NCBI GenBank assembly: GCA_030149285.1
Contig: JASBRU010000004.1
Coordinates: 248,001 to 312,000 of the forward strand
Length of the DNA stretch: 64,000 bases
Direction of reading: 5' to 3'
Origin: Flavobacteriales bacterium
Lineage (GTDB): Bacteria; Bacteroidota; Bacteroidia; Flavobacteriales; JASBRU01
Part shown: in pieces, positions 17,491-25,799 of the stretch
Layout: each line of letters starts with the position of its first letter
How positions within the stretch are numbered: position 1 is the first letter of the stretch
Translations under genes and position numbers: made by a program
The notes under the pieces: generated by a model
The model's database searches: none
What the model saw: only the letters and a program-made list of their open reading frames with translations
Told to the model about the DNA's origin: nothing

Positions 17491-18054
17491 ATGGCTAGAA
17501 GAAAAAAATTAATAGTATGGACTGGTATTTTGATACTCATTCTAGTAGTTTGTTATATGGTTTTACCTCAAGTGATAGGGACTATTATATCAGCTGGGCC
17601 AAGAAACCCAAGGCTTGAAATTGAGGAAACCTACAAAATAGGTTGGTGGTCTAATCAAGAAGCTTTGACTGTTGAATCATTTGAAGTGGAATTTGTTGAA
17701 AGCAAACTAAATTTGTTCAATAACAAATCGTTGATTAAATATACCGTTAAAGGGAAAATGAAGAAAGACGGACATTGGCGACCGTCAATTAAAAGTGTTC
17801 ATATCTCACAAAGGTTTTTGAGAAGGCATAATGCTGAATTATATTTTCTCTCAGATACAGTTAAAACTCCAGAGGGCATGATTGAAATAACACCTATAAT
17901 TGAGGTTGAGAAAGATAAAAACTATAATGGGGAAGAAATAGAGTTTGAGTTTACTAATGAGATAAAGTTAGAATCGTTTCATTGGGGAGCTAATAGAGTT
18001 CGTTTTCAGTGCGATGATAAATGGCAGGATTTAATTCTAAGCCAAACAAAATAA
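17491..18054 (+). CDS. Hypothetical protein with N-terminal membrane anchor
   Basis: About 187 residues from the ATG at 17491 (MARRKKLIVW), giving a positive N-terminus followed by one hydrophobic helix (residues ~7-30), a signal-anchor. The mature part is a beta-rich soluble domain with no known motif, facing the periplasm by the positive-inside rule. An ATG at 17461 would add ten residues. The gene ends 12 bases before the POT transporter gene, which suggests a shared transcript. Function unknown. Confidence 0.6.
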   Translation: MARRKKLIVWTGILILILVVCYMVLPQVIGTIISAGPRNPRLEIEETYKIGWWSNQEALTVESFEVEFVESKLNLFNNKSLIKYTVKGKMKKDGHWRPSIKSVHISQRFLRRHNAELYFLSDTVKTPEGMIEITPIIEVEKDKNYNGEEIEFEFTNEIKLESFHWGANRVRFQCDDKWQDLILSQTK

Positions 18055-18066
18055 TTCATTATAATA

Positions 18067-19383
18067 ATGGAAACTACACTAGAAAAACCTAAGGTTGGAT
18101 TACCTGTATTTCTTTTAAATATTCTCACTGCTTTTGATAGGTTTATCTATTATGGTTTTCGGGCAATAGTAGTTTTATATTTAGTTACTCAGGTTTCTGA
18201 AGGAGGTATGGGCGTTACAGATTCTCAAGGTTATAAGCTTTATGAAGGGCTTATGTTAGCAGTAGCTATAGCATCTGTGGTAACAGGAGTGCTTAGTGAT
18301 TTTGTTACCAAATATAAATATGGGGCAATTATAGGATATATATTGGTTTCTGTAGGCTTGTTTACCATTATTACTGGCAATACAGTCAATAATATGTATG
18401 CTGGGTTAATAATAATAGCCTTAGGTAATGGCTTTACAAAGTTGAATTTAAACGTTTTACTGGGCAGGCTATTTAATAAGCAGGATAAACGAAGAGACGG
18501 AGCCTTTTTATTTTCTTATGGTGCTATAAATATAGGAGCTTTTGCATCAAGCATTATAATAGGCTTAATAGCAGGGACAAAGGGGTATGTTTATGCTTTC
18601 ACTATTCTTATGATATTAGCCTTTTTAATGGCTGTTTTTCTCTTTATCATCAAGGGCTACTTAAAAGATTATGAAACTACAGATGAACAGATTATTAATG
18701 CTGGAGCTTTTGGGGCTTTGGATTATGAAGAGATAAATCAAAAAAAATCATCAATGTATATTACCGGATGGAGGTCTTTTTGGGCAATCTTTATTGCTAT
18801 ACAATGCTCACTCATTTTCTGGGGCTTGTATGAGTATAGTACAAGTATGTTAAATAGTTATATGATGGCTAATGAGTTTGACATATCTATAAGAACTTTT
18901 TTTTATGGCGGTATTAATGCTGCTGTAATTATTCCTTTAGCAATAGGATTAGGGTTTATCTCTTTTCTTTCAAAAAAATGGAAAGCCAGATATAATTATA
19001 TCAGCACATTTGGTTTAGCATATATATTATTTGTATTAACAGTAATGGGCACATACTTTGTTTTAGATACAAGCCTAGGTATAGGGTCTAGCATAATTAT
19101 TAGTATTGTACTAATACAAGTTTTTGCCAGTATTGCTGAAAGCTTTATTTCTCCTTGGACTCTTTCGTATTTAACTAGGGTTACACCTACAAAAATTACG
19201 GCCACCGTTCTCGGTATCTTTTGGTTACTCACTTATATGGCAAACACATATGTTGCTAAGCTTACAGAAGATATTCATTTATCGGAGCCTAAGGTGCTTA
19301 TAAGTATGGCTATTGCCGCTTTATGTATAGGTATAATATTAGTTTTTATAGGCAGGCCACTTCAAAGATGGGTAGGGATTTAA
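18067..19383 (+). CDS. POT/PTR2-family proton-dependent peptide transporter
   Basis: A 438-residue major facilitator protein. The first helix carries the POT signature (DRFIYYGFRAIVVLYL, the ExxERFxYYG-type motif; the usual Glu is replaced by Asp-Arg). The helix-4/5 GxGxxKxN-type motif appears as GNGFTKLNLNVLLG, and the rest has the expected twelve or so helices. The family imports di- and tripeptides with protons; the change in the first motif leaves strict peptide specificity open. The MepB-like gene starts 5 bases after its stop. Confidence 0.83.
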   Translation: METTLEKPKVGLPVFLLNILTAFDRFIYYGFRAIVVLYLVTQVSEGGMGVTDSQGYKLYEGLMLAVAIASVVTGVLSDFVTKYKYGAIIGYILVSVGLFTIITGNTVNNMYAGLIIIALGNGFTKLNLNVLLGRLFNKQDKRRDGAFLFSYGAINIGAFASSIIIGLIAGTKGYVYAFTILMILAFLMAVFLFIIKGYLKDYETTDEQIINAGAFGALDYEEINQKKSSMYITGWRSFWAIFIAIQCSLIFWGLYEYSTSMLNSYMMANEFDISIRTFFYGGINAAVIIPLAIGLGFISFLSKKWKARYNYISTFGLAYILFVLTVMGTYFVLDTSLGIGSSIIISIVLIQVFASIAESFISPWTLSYLTRVTPTKITATVLGIFWLLTYMANTYVAKLTEDIHLSEPKVLISMAIAALCIGIILVFIGRPLQRWVGI

Positions 19384-19388
19384 CAAAT

Positions 19389-19883
19389 ATGATAATGACC
19401 CTAAAAGAAGATGTACTATTTGCAAAAGAGCAGTTGTATGATAAGCTGTTATTGCAGCTAACAGATTATAAAGAGGAAAGAGAAAGCAAAGAATACAATG
19501 CCTGTTCTTTTAAGCTAAACGGTAAAAGTGTTTTAAGCAGAAAGGCAAAGATTACTCCCAAAAAAGTAGGGCAATTTGTAACTATTTGGAAACGCATAAA
19601 CGGAGGCCCCATACAGCCTTTTGATGATACCGATGCTATAGACTATGTAGTTGTAAATGTGAGCGATGCAGATAATGCCGGACAGTTTGTGTTCCCAAAA
19701 GAAGTACTGATAAAACAAGGCGTAATTTCTACAAAAGCAAAAGAGGGCAAGCGCGCCATACGTGTATACCCACCATGGGAGAGAGCTATAAATAAACAAG
19801 CCCAAAAAACCCAACAATGGCAACAAGCTTACTTTTTAGCTATACCAATTGATGTAGATAAGGCACGAAGGTTATTTACCTGA
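19389..19883 (+). CDS. MepB family protein
   Basis: About 164 residues from the ATG at 19389, five bases after the POT stop; a longer frame reaches back into the POT gene but is less plausible. The sequence matches the MepB family pattern: RKAKITPKKVGQFVTIWKR, then GQFVFPKEVL, then GKRAIRVYPPWE and TQQWQQAYF. MepB is known mainly from the Staphylococcus mepRAB locus, where its function is unresolved. It is probably cytoplasmic and co-transcribed with the transporter. Confidence 0.8.
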   Translation: MIMTLKEDVLFAKEQLYDKLLLQLTDYKEERESKEYNACSFKLNGKSVLSRKAKITPKKVGQFVTIWKRINGGPIQPFDDTDAIDYVVVNVSDADNAGQFVFPKEVLIKQGVISTKAKEGKRAIRVYPPWERAINKQAQKTQQWQQAYFLAIPIDVDKARRLFT

Positions 19884-19906
19884 CCAAATTAAACGGTAAA
19901 ATTTGG
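19884..19906. terminator. Weak hairpin between convergent genes
   Basis: Arms CCAAATT and AATTTGG with a nine-base loop lie directly after the MepB-like stop and 18 bases before the 3' end of the convergent DUF3883 gene. No strong T tract follows, so the terminator call is tentative. Confidence 0.35.
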
Positions 19907-19923
19907 AAGTGGGATTTGCACTA

Positions 19924-21153
19924 TTAGCTCTTTTTAGTTTTTGATACTTCATAATTTGTAGGCTTAAGCGTAAAGTCATTTAATAAATCCATTCCATTAA
20001 TAATAAAATACCTTGCTGAATGGGATTCAGAGTCATATTCATATAAACGGTAAATTTTGTATTGGTTTGGGTTTTCTTTACAAAAAGAAAGTTCGGTCTC
20101 CGAAATATAAAAGGGATGATTTTTCCCAAACTTAGTGGTTTTTACTTCAATAAATAAATCGTTTCCATTTTCGTCATAGCTATGTATATCATAGCCTACT
20201 CCATCTAATTTTTTTTTAATTATTCTCTTTTTTAATATACCAAGTTCTTTTAGGTACTGCTCTTCAGCTTTTTTAACCAACTCTTCTCCTTTTGTACCTA
20301 ATCTTTTTTGAGATTGCTTGTTTTTTTCCCAGTTTATATTTCGCCCTTTATAACTTCGTTTTAGAGTTAATAATGTTTCTATTTTATTAGGTCCATATTC
20401 GTCTTTTGTTAAGGAGCTTATCTCATGTTTAATATCTTCTTCTTCGGTAGTAGGTTTTAAATGTCTTGCAACAGAAAAGATAAAGTCTTGAACTAATAGG
20501 TGTAATGATTGATCAGAATAATTCTCTTTATGTCGTGTAAAATTTCGATACTTATTAAGGAATTCTTTGTCTTTTTTTATGAATTTTAATACTTCATTTG
20601 CGACATTATTAAAAGCAATTATATTATTTACCCTTCCTTTAATAATTTCTGGACCCTTTACTTTTTCACAAAAGCTTTTTACTTCCGTATATTTATATAG
20701 ATAATATTTGTCTGGAAATTGTAAAGATAAATATAGCGAAATAGCTCTCAAGTCAATTTTATAGAGCTTTTCTGTAGCATTTTCCGAAAGGAATGTATAA
20801 TTGTCATCATTTATTTTTTGAAATTCTTCAACTCTAGTGATTAATTCGTTATCTTCATTAAACAAGAAATCAAAAGCATTAACATATTCATCATAAAATA
20901 GCTCAAACATTTTTGAAGAATAATTAGTCGGATGGTAACTTTTACTGACCCATAAATTTTTATTCCCAGATACCTTAAATGCGTTTTTAAACATTTCGGT
21001 TTTATCGTTTACACTCCAGTCCCATTTAATAAATACTTGTTTTAGAACAGGCCATTTGTACTTTTCTTTGTGCTCACTTAAGGGTTTTTTAAAATAGGCT
21101 TTGTAAAGAATCCAGTATTCTTCTAGTTTTTTAAGGTCAATATTGTATTCCAT
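19924..21153 (-). CDS. DUF3883 nuclease-like protein with McrB-like N-terminal region
   Basis: A 409-residue protein. The C-terminal ~125 residues are a DUF3883 (NO VEIN C-terminal) domain of restriction-endonuclease-like fold: GTKGEELVKKAEEQYL at ~286-301, then D322 in GVGYDIHSYD and E336-V-K338 in FIEVKTT, which keep the D-ExK active-site pattern. The N-terminal ~165 residues (KYKWPVLKQVFIKWDW; LRAISLYLSLQFPDKYYLYKY) resemble the region found in front of many McrB-type GTPases, though no GTPase domain is present. It could be a stand-alone anti-phage or restriction-like protein (inference). It is flanked by inverted repeats and stands alone on its strand. Confidence 0.72.
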   Translation of the reverse strand: MEYNIDLKKLEEYWILYKAYFKKPLSEHKEKYKWPVLKQVFIKWDWSVNDKTEMFKNAFKVSGNKNLWVSKSYHPTNYSSKMFELFYDEYVNAFDFLFNEDNELITRVEEFQKINDDNYTFLSENATEKLYKIDLRAISLYLSLQFPDKYYLYKYTEVKSFCEKVKGPEIIKGRVNNIIAFNNVANEVLKFIKKDKEFLNKYRNFTRHKENYSDQSLHLLVQDFIFSVARHLKPTTEEEDIKHEISSLTKDEYGPNKIETLLTLKRSYKGRNINWEKNKQSQKRLGTKGEELVKKAEEQYLKELGILKKRIIKKKLDGVGYDIHSYDENGNDLFIEVKTTKFGKNHPFYISETELSFCKENPNQYKIYRLYEYDSESHSARYFIINGMDLLNDFTLKPTNYEVSKTKKS

Positions 21154-21207
21154 GAGGTCAAAGATTTATTATGATTCAATAACCTCAAAATACTCAAGAT
21201 AAAAAAG

Positions 21208-21245
21208 AGTATAAATACTTGATTAAGCTAGGCGGTATTTATACT
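21208..21245. promoter_or_regulatory. 11-bp perfect inverted repeat upstream of the DUF3883 gene
   Basis: AGTATAAATAC (21208-21218) and GTATTTATACT (21235-21245) are perfect inverted arms around a 16-base spacer, 54 bases upstream of the DUF3883 start and downstream of the ZIP gene. It may be an operator or a weak terminator. The rest of the 145-base gap shows nothing else. Confidence 0.45.
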
Positions 21246-21299
21246 TAAAATAAAGGTTTAAGGACTTAATTTGTTGCTGATTCAGTAATAAGTTTAGTC

Positions 21300-22133
21300 T
21301 TACCCCAAAGCTACATCCAAGCTCATCATTACCAAAAAGCCACCAATAAAACCAAGGGTGGAGACATCGGTATATTTATCCCGCTGAGATTCGGGTACTA
21401 CCTCTTCTATAACCACAAATATCATGGCGCCTGCTGCAAATGCTAAGGCATAAGGCAATATAGGCGTAGCATACAATACTGCTGCTGCACCCACTACACC
21501 TGCTACGGGTTCTACAATGGCAGAGAGTTGTCCGTACCAAAAGCTTTTCCTGCGGCTTACCCCTTGTCGGCGTAAAGGCATGGCAACAGCAATTCCTTCC
21601 GGGAAGTTTTGCAAACCAATCCCTAATGCCAAGGCTACGGCACCACCAATTTGCCAGCTATCGCTAATACCGGCACCTATAGCGCCAAAAGCTACACCTA
21701 CCGCCAACCCTTCGGGTATGTTGTGTAGGGTAATAGCCAATACCAATAAGGTGGTTCTATGCCAGTTGGTTTTGGGTCCTTCGCTTTCATCTTTTTTAAA
21801 GTTGATGTGCAAGTGAGGCACCAATCTGTCTAAGCCAAACAAAAACAGAGCACCTGCAGCAAAACCTAAAGCAGGAGGTAACCACATCCATTTTTCGCCT
21901 ACTTGATCTTTACTCATTTCTATGGCGGGCGCTAGTAACGACCAATAACTGGCGGCAATCATTACACCACCCGTAAAGCCCAACATACCATCTAGCCACT
22001 TACGGCTCATGTCTTTAAAAAAGAACACTAATGATGCACCTGCAGCCGTAACCAACCACGTAAATGTAGTGGCAATTAATGCTTGCTGAACAGGGCTAAA
22101 TTGTTCTAACCATACAAATAATGAATCGAACAT
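21300..22133 (-). CDS. ZIP family divalent metal transporter
   Basis: A 277-residue protein with eight predicted helices. The binuclear metal site motifs of ZIP proteins are both present: H137-N138-x-P-E141 in LHNIPEGLAVG and N176-x-x-E179 in QNFPEGIAVA. It imports zinc, iron or manganese; the metal is not decided by sequence. The gene starts two bases downstream of the DtxR/MntR gene, so it forms a regulator-transporter operon on the minus strand, presumably controlled by that regulator through the palindromic box at 22847-22866. Confidence 0.93.
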   Translation of the reverse strand: MFDSLFVWLEQFSPVQQALIATTFTWLVTAAGASLVFFFKDMSRKWLDGMLGFTGGVMIAASYWSLLAPAIEMSKDQVGEKWMWLPPALGFAAGALFLFGLDRLVPHLHINFKKDESEGPKTNWHRTTLLVLAITLHNIPEGLAVGVAFGAIGAGISDSWQIGGAVALALGIGLQNFPEGIAVAMPLRRQGVSRRKSFWYGQLSAIVEPVAGVVGAAAVLYATPILPYALAFAAGAMIFVVIEEVVPESQRDKYTDVSTLGFIGGFLVMMSLDVALG

Positions 22134-22135
22134 GC

Positions 22136-22804
22136 TTATATCTTTTTGATGTAAATATTTTTACTTACTAAGTTGGAAACCGTTTGGGCTCCTGCTTTAT
22201 TTATGCTGATGGAAACCGACTTATCAAAAGCAATAATTTCCTTTACTTCTATTTCTGCGCCTAGTACCAATCCGGTTTGCTCTAGGTACTGCAAAAATTC
22301 TGTAGAGCTGTCTTTTACACCCACCACTACTGCTTTATCCTCTGTTTTTAAATCCTCTAGCATTACCTCTTTGTGCAGGGCTATGTTTCCTTCCTTATCG
22401 GGGATGGGATCGCCATGCGGATCGTACTTAGGGTTGCCCAAAAAATCATCCAAACGAACAGTCAATTCTTTAGAGCGGATATGCTCTAATTGTTCGGCTA
22501 TATCATGTACTTCATCCCAGCCAAAGCCCAATTTTTCTACCAAAAACACTTCCCATAAACGATGCTTTCTTACGGTGCCCACAGCAACTTCTCTTCCTTC
22601 TGAGGTAAGGTTTGTACCCTGATACTTTTTATAATCTACCAAGCCTTTTTCGGCCAGTTTTTTAATCATATCGGTTACCGATGAAGCCTTGGTTTCCAGT
22701 CTCTTGGCTATATCATTAGTACTAGCCCCTTTTTTGCTTTTAAGGGTTAGGCTAAAAATAGCTTTCAGGTAATTCTCTTCTGTATAGGATATTGCATTTG
22801 TCAT
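22136..22804 (-). CDS. DtxR/MntR family metal-dependent transcriptional regulator
   Basis: A 222-residue protein in three parts: an N-terminal winged HTH (residues ~8-70, with GASTNDIAKRLETKASSVTDMIKKL), a dimerisation/metal-binding domain (~70-145, with LWEVFLVEKLGFGWDEVHDIAEQLEHI containing candidate His/Glu ligands), and a C-terminal FeoA-like SH3 domain (~150-222). A -7 box sits eight bases before the ATG on the minus strand, and a DtxR-type palindrome is in the shared upstream region. It probably represses its own operon with the ZIP transporter, and the divergent diheme cytochrome operon, in a metal-dependent way. Confidence 0.9.
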   Translation of the reverse strand: MTNAISYTEENYLKAIFSLTLKSKKGASTNDIAKRLETKASSVTDMIKKLAEKGLVDYKKYQGTNLTSEGREVAVGTVRKHRLWEVFLVEKLGFGWDEVHDIAEQLEHIRSKELTVRLDDFLGNPKYDPHGDPIPDKEGNIALHKEVMLEDLKTEDKAVVVGVKDSSTEFLQYLEQTGLVLGAEIEVKEIIAFDKSVSISINKAGAQTVSNLVSKNIYIKKI

Positions 22805-22812
22805 ACTGGGGG

Positions 22813-22820
22813 CAAATATA
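22813..22820 (-). promoter_or_regulatory. -7 promoter box for the dtxR-ZIP operon
   Basis: Reads TATATTTG on the minus strand, matching the Bacteroidota TAnnTTTG consensus. The -33-like TTG lies 16 bases further upstream (22837-22839), and the ATG is eight bases downstream. Confidence 0.65.
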
Positions 22821-22846
22821 CAGAAATTTAGAAATACAACATATTA

Positions 22847-22866
22847 TTTTTAGGCTTGTCTAAAAA
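22847..22866. promoter_or_regulatory. DtxR/MntR-type operator candidate
   Basis: TTTTTAGGCTTGTCTAAAAA is palindromic at 16 of 20 positions, with perfect 7-base outer arms (TTTTTAG / CTAAAAA), resembling the TTAGGC-type boxes of this regulator family. It sits between the divergent regulator operon and the diheme cytochrome operon, so it could control both. Confidence 0.62.
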
Positions 22867-22920
22867 TATTCTTGTGTAAGCAGAATAATCTATGCATATT
22901 TGCAAAAAATAGTTGGTGAA

Positions 22921-24150
22921 ATGACGTTCAAAAAGATATCGATACTAATTGTAATTGCTTTGTTTGCAGTTGTTTCTGCATGTGAAACCATTATGCCGGA
23001 TGAACCTGCACCGGAAGAAGTTTTGGCAGAGCCCATAGAAGATTTAACACCTGCTCAGTTGAATTTACACTTACAAGGAGATGGCGAATTTGCCAGAATA
23101 TTTAGTCAAGCAGAAGGTTTAGGACCAATATTTGTGCAAGCCTCTTGCGAGAGCTGCCATATAGGCGATGGCAAAGGACATTTGTTTACCGCTTTAACCC
23201 GTTTTGGACAATACGAACAAGATGGCGTTACGTGGAACTCCTTATTAAACCAAGGCGGACCACAATTACAGCATCGTTCTATAGCCAACTATCCGGCTGA
23301 GGCAATCCCGAATGGGGTTCGTCAAGCTACATTTATTGCACCCAATGTTACGGGATTAGGCTTTTTAGAAGCAGTGACAGATCAGACTATTTTAGACTTG
23401 ATGAATGAGCAAGCTTTGGCTGGTATCGTATCGGGAACAGTAAATTATGTAGATGCTCCTGATTTTTTCACCCCAAAAGCACATCATATACCCAATGGGC
23501 AAGGACAATACATAGGTAGATTTGGCAGAAAAGCAGCGGCTATAGACTTAGTGCATCAAACTACCAATGCCTATAAGCAGGACATGGGAATCACCTCTGA
23601 TTTTGATTTGCAAGACCCTATCAATTATGCAGTTTCAGGCTTGTCAGGAGACAATGTTGCAGATCCTGAAATACCTGCCGGAACTGTAAATGCGGTAGCT
23701 TTTTATATACAGACTTTAAAAGCACCACCTCGTAGAAACACCAATGACCCGCAAGTAATAGCCGGAGAAAACATTTTTAAGCAAATAGGCTGTGAGAATT
23801 GTCACAAACAAACACTTACAGCAGGCCCATCAATAATATCCGAAATTAATAATAAAGACTTTCATCCTTACACAGATATGTTACTACATGATATGGGGCC
23901 GGAATTAGATGATGGATATACCGAGGGTTCAGTTGCAACATCAGAATGGAGAACAATGCCTTTGTGGGGCTTAGGCTTACAGAAAGACTCACAGGGAGGC
24001 ACACAGTTTTTATTGCACGATGGTAGAGCTACAAATTATAATCAGGCAATACAGCTACATGGTGGCGAAGCTGACTTTGCCAGAGCAAACTACCGTCAGC
24101 TAAGCCAAGCGCAGAAAGATCAATTATTTAAATTTTTAGACTCACTATAA
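22921..24150 (+). CDS. Diheme cytochrome, DUF1111-type di-heme oxidoreductase lipoprotein
   Basis: 409 residues from the ATG at 22921; a TTG at 22900 is a poorer start. A lipoprotein signal ends in VSAC. Two CxxCH heme motifs are present: CESCH at ~76-80 and CENCH at 291-295. The core motifs (GGPQLQHRSI, FIAPNVTGLGFLEAV, WGLGLQKDSQ, FLLHDGRATNYNQAI) fit the diheme oxidoreductase (formerly thiol oxidoreductase) family related to cytochrome c peroxidase/MauG. Such genes often accompany imelysin iron-uptake proteins, but none is here. It overlaps the Rieske gene by one base and lies next to a DtxR-type box. Confidence 0.88.
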   Translation: MTFKKISILIVIALFAVVSACETIMPDEPAPEEVLAEPIEDLTPAQLNLHLQGDGEFARIFSQAEGLGPIFVQASCESCHIGDGKGHLFTALTRFGQYEQDGVTWNSLLNQGGPQLQHRSIANYPAEAIPNGVRQATFIAPNVTGLGFLEAVTDQTILDLMNEQALAGIVSGTVNYVDAPDFFTPKAHHIPNGQGQYIGRFGRKAAAIDLVHQTTNAYKQDMGITSDFDLQDPINYAVSGLSGDNVADPEIPAGTVNAVAFYIQTLKAPPRRNTNDPQVIAGENIFKQIGCENCHKQTLTAGPSIISEINNKDFHPYTDMLLHDMGPELDDGYTEGSVATSEWRTMPLWGLGLQKDSQGGTQFLLHDGRATNYNQAIQLHGGEADFARANYRQLSQAQKDQLFKFLDSL

Positions 24151-24575
24151 TGGAAAGCCGTAGAAATTTCTTGAAAAAAACAGGAGGCTTTACAGCTGCT
24201 ATGTGCTCCGGTATTGGCTTGTCTGCTTTACTGCAAAGCTGTACCACCATTAAAAATGTAGATGTAAAATATGCCAATAAAAAGCTATCTGTAGCAAAAT
24301 TGGATTTAGGCGAAGAGGGCATTACCATTTTAAGAAATGACAAGCTGAGTGCAGGTGTTTACCTTATTCAGCATGATGAAGGTTATGCAGCCTATTTAAT
24401 GTTGTGTACCCACAAAAACTGTGAGTTACAACCCACAGGCACTTTTATGACTTGCCCATGCCATGGTAGTGAGTTCTCTAATAAAGGAGAGGTATTAACC
24501 GGACCAGCAACAGAGCCTTTACATCAATTTAAAGTAACTGAAGACGATACACATGTATATGTTTGGCTAGACTAA
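24150..24575 (+). CDS. Tat-exported Rieske [2Fe-2S] lipoprotein
   Basis: A 141-residue protein with a twin-arginine signal (SRRNFLKKTGG at 3-13), a lipobox ending at C31 (LLQSC), and a Rieske domain with ligands C86/H88 in CTHKNC and C102/H105 in CPCHGSEF. The disulfide cysteines C91 and C104 are also in place. It is not the large cytochrome bc1-type subunit. Its ATG overlaps the diheme cytochrome stop (TAATG), and it probably passes electrons to or from that cytochrome in the periplasm or outer membrane (inference). Confidence 0.9.
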   Translation: MESRRNFLKKTGGFTAAMCSGIGLSALLQSCTTIKNVDVKYANKKLSVAKLDLGEEGITILRNDKLSAGVYLIQHDEGYAAYLMLCTHKNCELQPTGTFMTCPCHGSEFSNKGEVLTGPATEPLHQFKVTEDDTHVYVWLD

Positions 24576-24581
24576 AAAATT

Positions 24582-25799
24582 ATGAAAACAAGAATTATAC
24601 TATTCATCTTTGCATTGTTTGGCGTGAATGCTTTTGCTCAACAGGATACTACAAAAGTTTGGCAAAGAACTGGCACTGGAGACTCAACAGATACCCAACA
24701 AGACGCTATTTATAATCGCCCATTTATTACAGTAGGTAAAAGCAGTACTGCAGTTGGGGGTTATTTAGAGGGGAATACTAACTATTTTGTGGAAGATGGT
24801 ATTACCGAAGGCTTTTCGATGGAATTGAGACGCTTTAATATCTTCTTATACTCAACAATTAGTTCCAGAATCCGCTTTTTATCGGAGTTAGAATTTGAAC
24901 ATGGCACAAAAGAAATTGCCTTAGAAACCGCCTTATTGGATTTTAGGGTAAACAATTCTTTAAATATTAGAGGGGGTATTATTTTGCCACAATTAGGTTT
25001 GTTTAATGCCAATCATGATTCACCAAACTGGGAGTTTGTTGAGCGCCCTTTATCATCTACACAGATAATACCTACAACTTTATCGGAAGTTGGCTTTGGG
25101 GTAAACGGTAAGTTTTATTTGGGCAATAATATTATTGGCTATGATGCTTATTTGATAAACGGTTTACAATCGGGTGTGGTATTAAATGATCAAGGGAGAA
25201 CCTTTTTAGAAGCCGGTAAATCTGAAGAAATGTTTGGAGAAGACAACAATGGAATGCCGGGTTTTAACGGACGAATTGGCTTAGCCAACAGGAAATGGGG
25301 AGAGGTAGGAGCTTCTTACTACACAGCTGTTTACAACGACTTTAGAGTGGACGGAACCACTGTAGCAGATAAGAACAGCCTGCATATTTTTGCACTGGAT
25401 TATAATACCAGTTGGGGCAAGCTTACAGCTAAAGGAGAATATGTATATGCCTTTGTAGAGATACCTACAGAACTAAATGGCCTATATGCCAGCGAGCAAC
25501 ACGGTGGTTTTATCGATTTGATTTACCCGATTATAGAAAGGCAAATGGCAGGATATAAGAATGCAAAAATTAATTTGAGTACACGATTAGAGTATGTGGA
25601 TTTAAACTACGGAACAATACCCGAAACAGGGGCACAAATACGAGATGATATATATTCTTTAGCTGTTGGTTTGAGCTTTAGACCAACTCCAACCACAATT
25701 TTTAGAGCGAATTATCGCTACCAATGGCAAACAGATTTCTTGGGGAATCCGGCAGTAAATACCGCGGGTATTCAAGTAGGCTTTGCTACTTATTTCTGA
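24582..25799 (+). CDS. Outer-membrane beta-barrel (porin-like) protein
   Basis: A 405-residue protein with a signal peptide ending at FAQ (residue ~19) and a C-terminal Phe (NTAGIQVGFATYF), typical of an outer-membrane barrel. Strands such as GGYLEGNTNYF, RRFNIFLYSTIS and FRANYRYQW resemble the phosphate-selective porin O/P family. It is the last gene of the diheme-Rieske operon, six bases downstream. A barrel linked to two redox lipoproteins suggests a metal or small-molecule uptake route (inference). Its stop overlaps the convergent LpxH-like gene by ten bases. Confidence 0.8.
   Translation: MKTRIILFIFALFGVNAFAQQDTTKVWQRTGTGDSTDTQQDAIYNRPFITVGKSSTAVGGYLEGNTNYFVEDGITEGFSMELRRFNIFLYSTISSRIRFLSELEFEHGTKEIALETALLDFRVNNSLNIRGGIILPQLGLFNANHDSPNWEFVERPLSSTQIIPTTLSEVGFGVNGKFYLGNNIIGYDAYLINGLQSGVVLNDQGRTFLEAGKSEEMFGEDNNGMPGFNGRIGLANRKWGEVGASYYTAVYNDFRVDGTTVADKNSLHIFALDYNTSWGKLTAKGEYVYAFVEIPTELNGLYASEQHGGFIDLIYPIIERQMAGYKNAKINLSTRLEYVDLNYGTIPETGAQIRDDIYSLAVGLSFRPTPTTIFRANYRYQWQTDFLGNPAVNTAGIQVGFATYF

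Noticed and set aside
22173-22622. 149-codon frame antisense to the DtxR gene
   Set aside because: It is the shadow of a well-supported gene; composition is Ser/Thr-rich and no motif is present.
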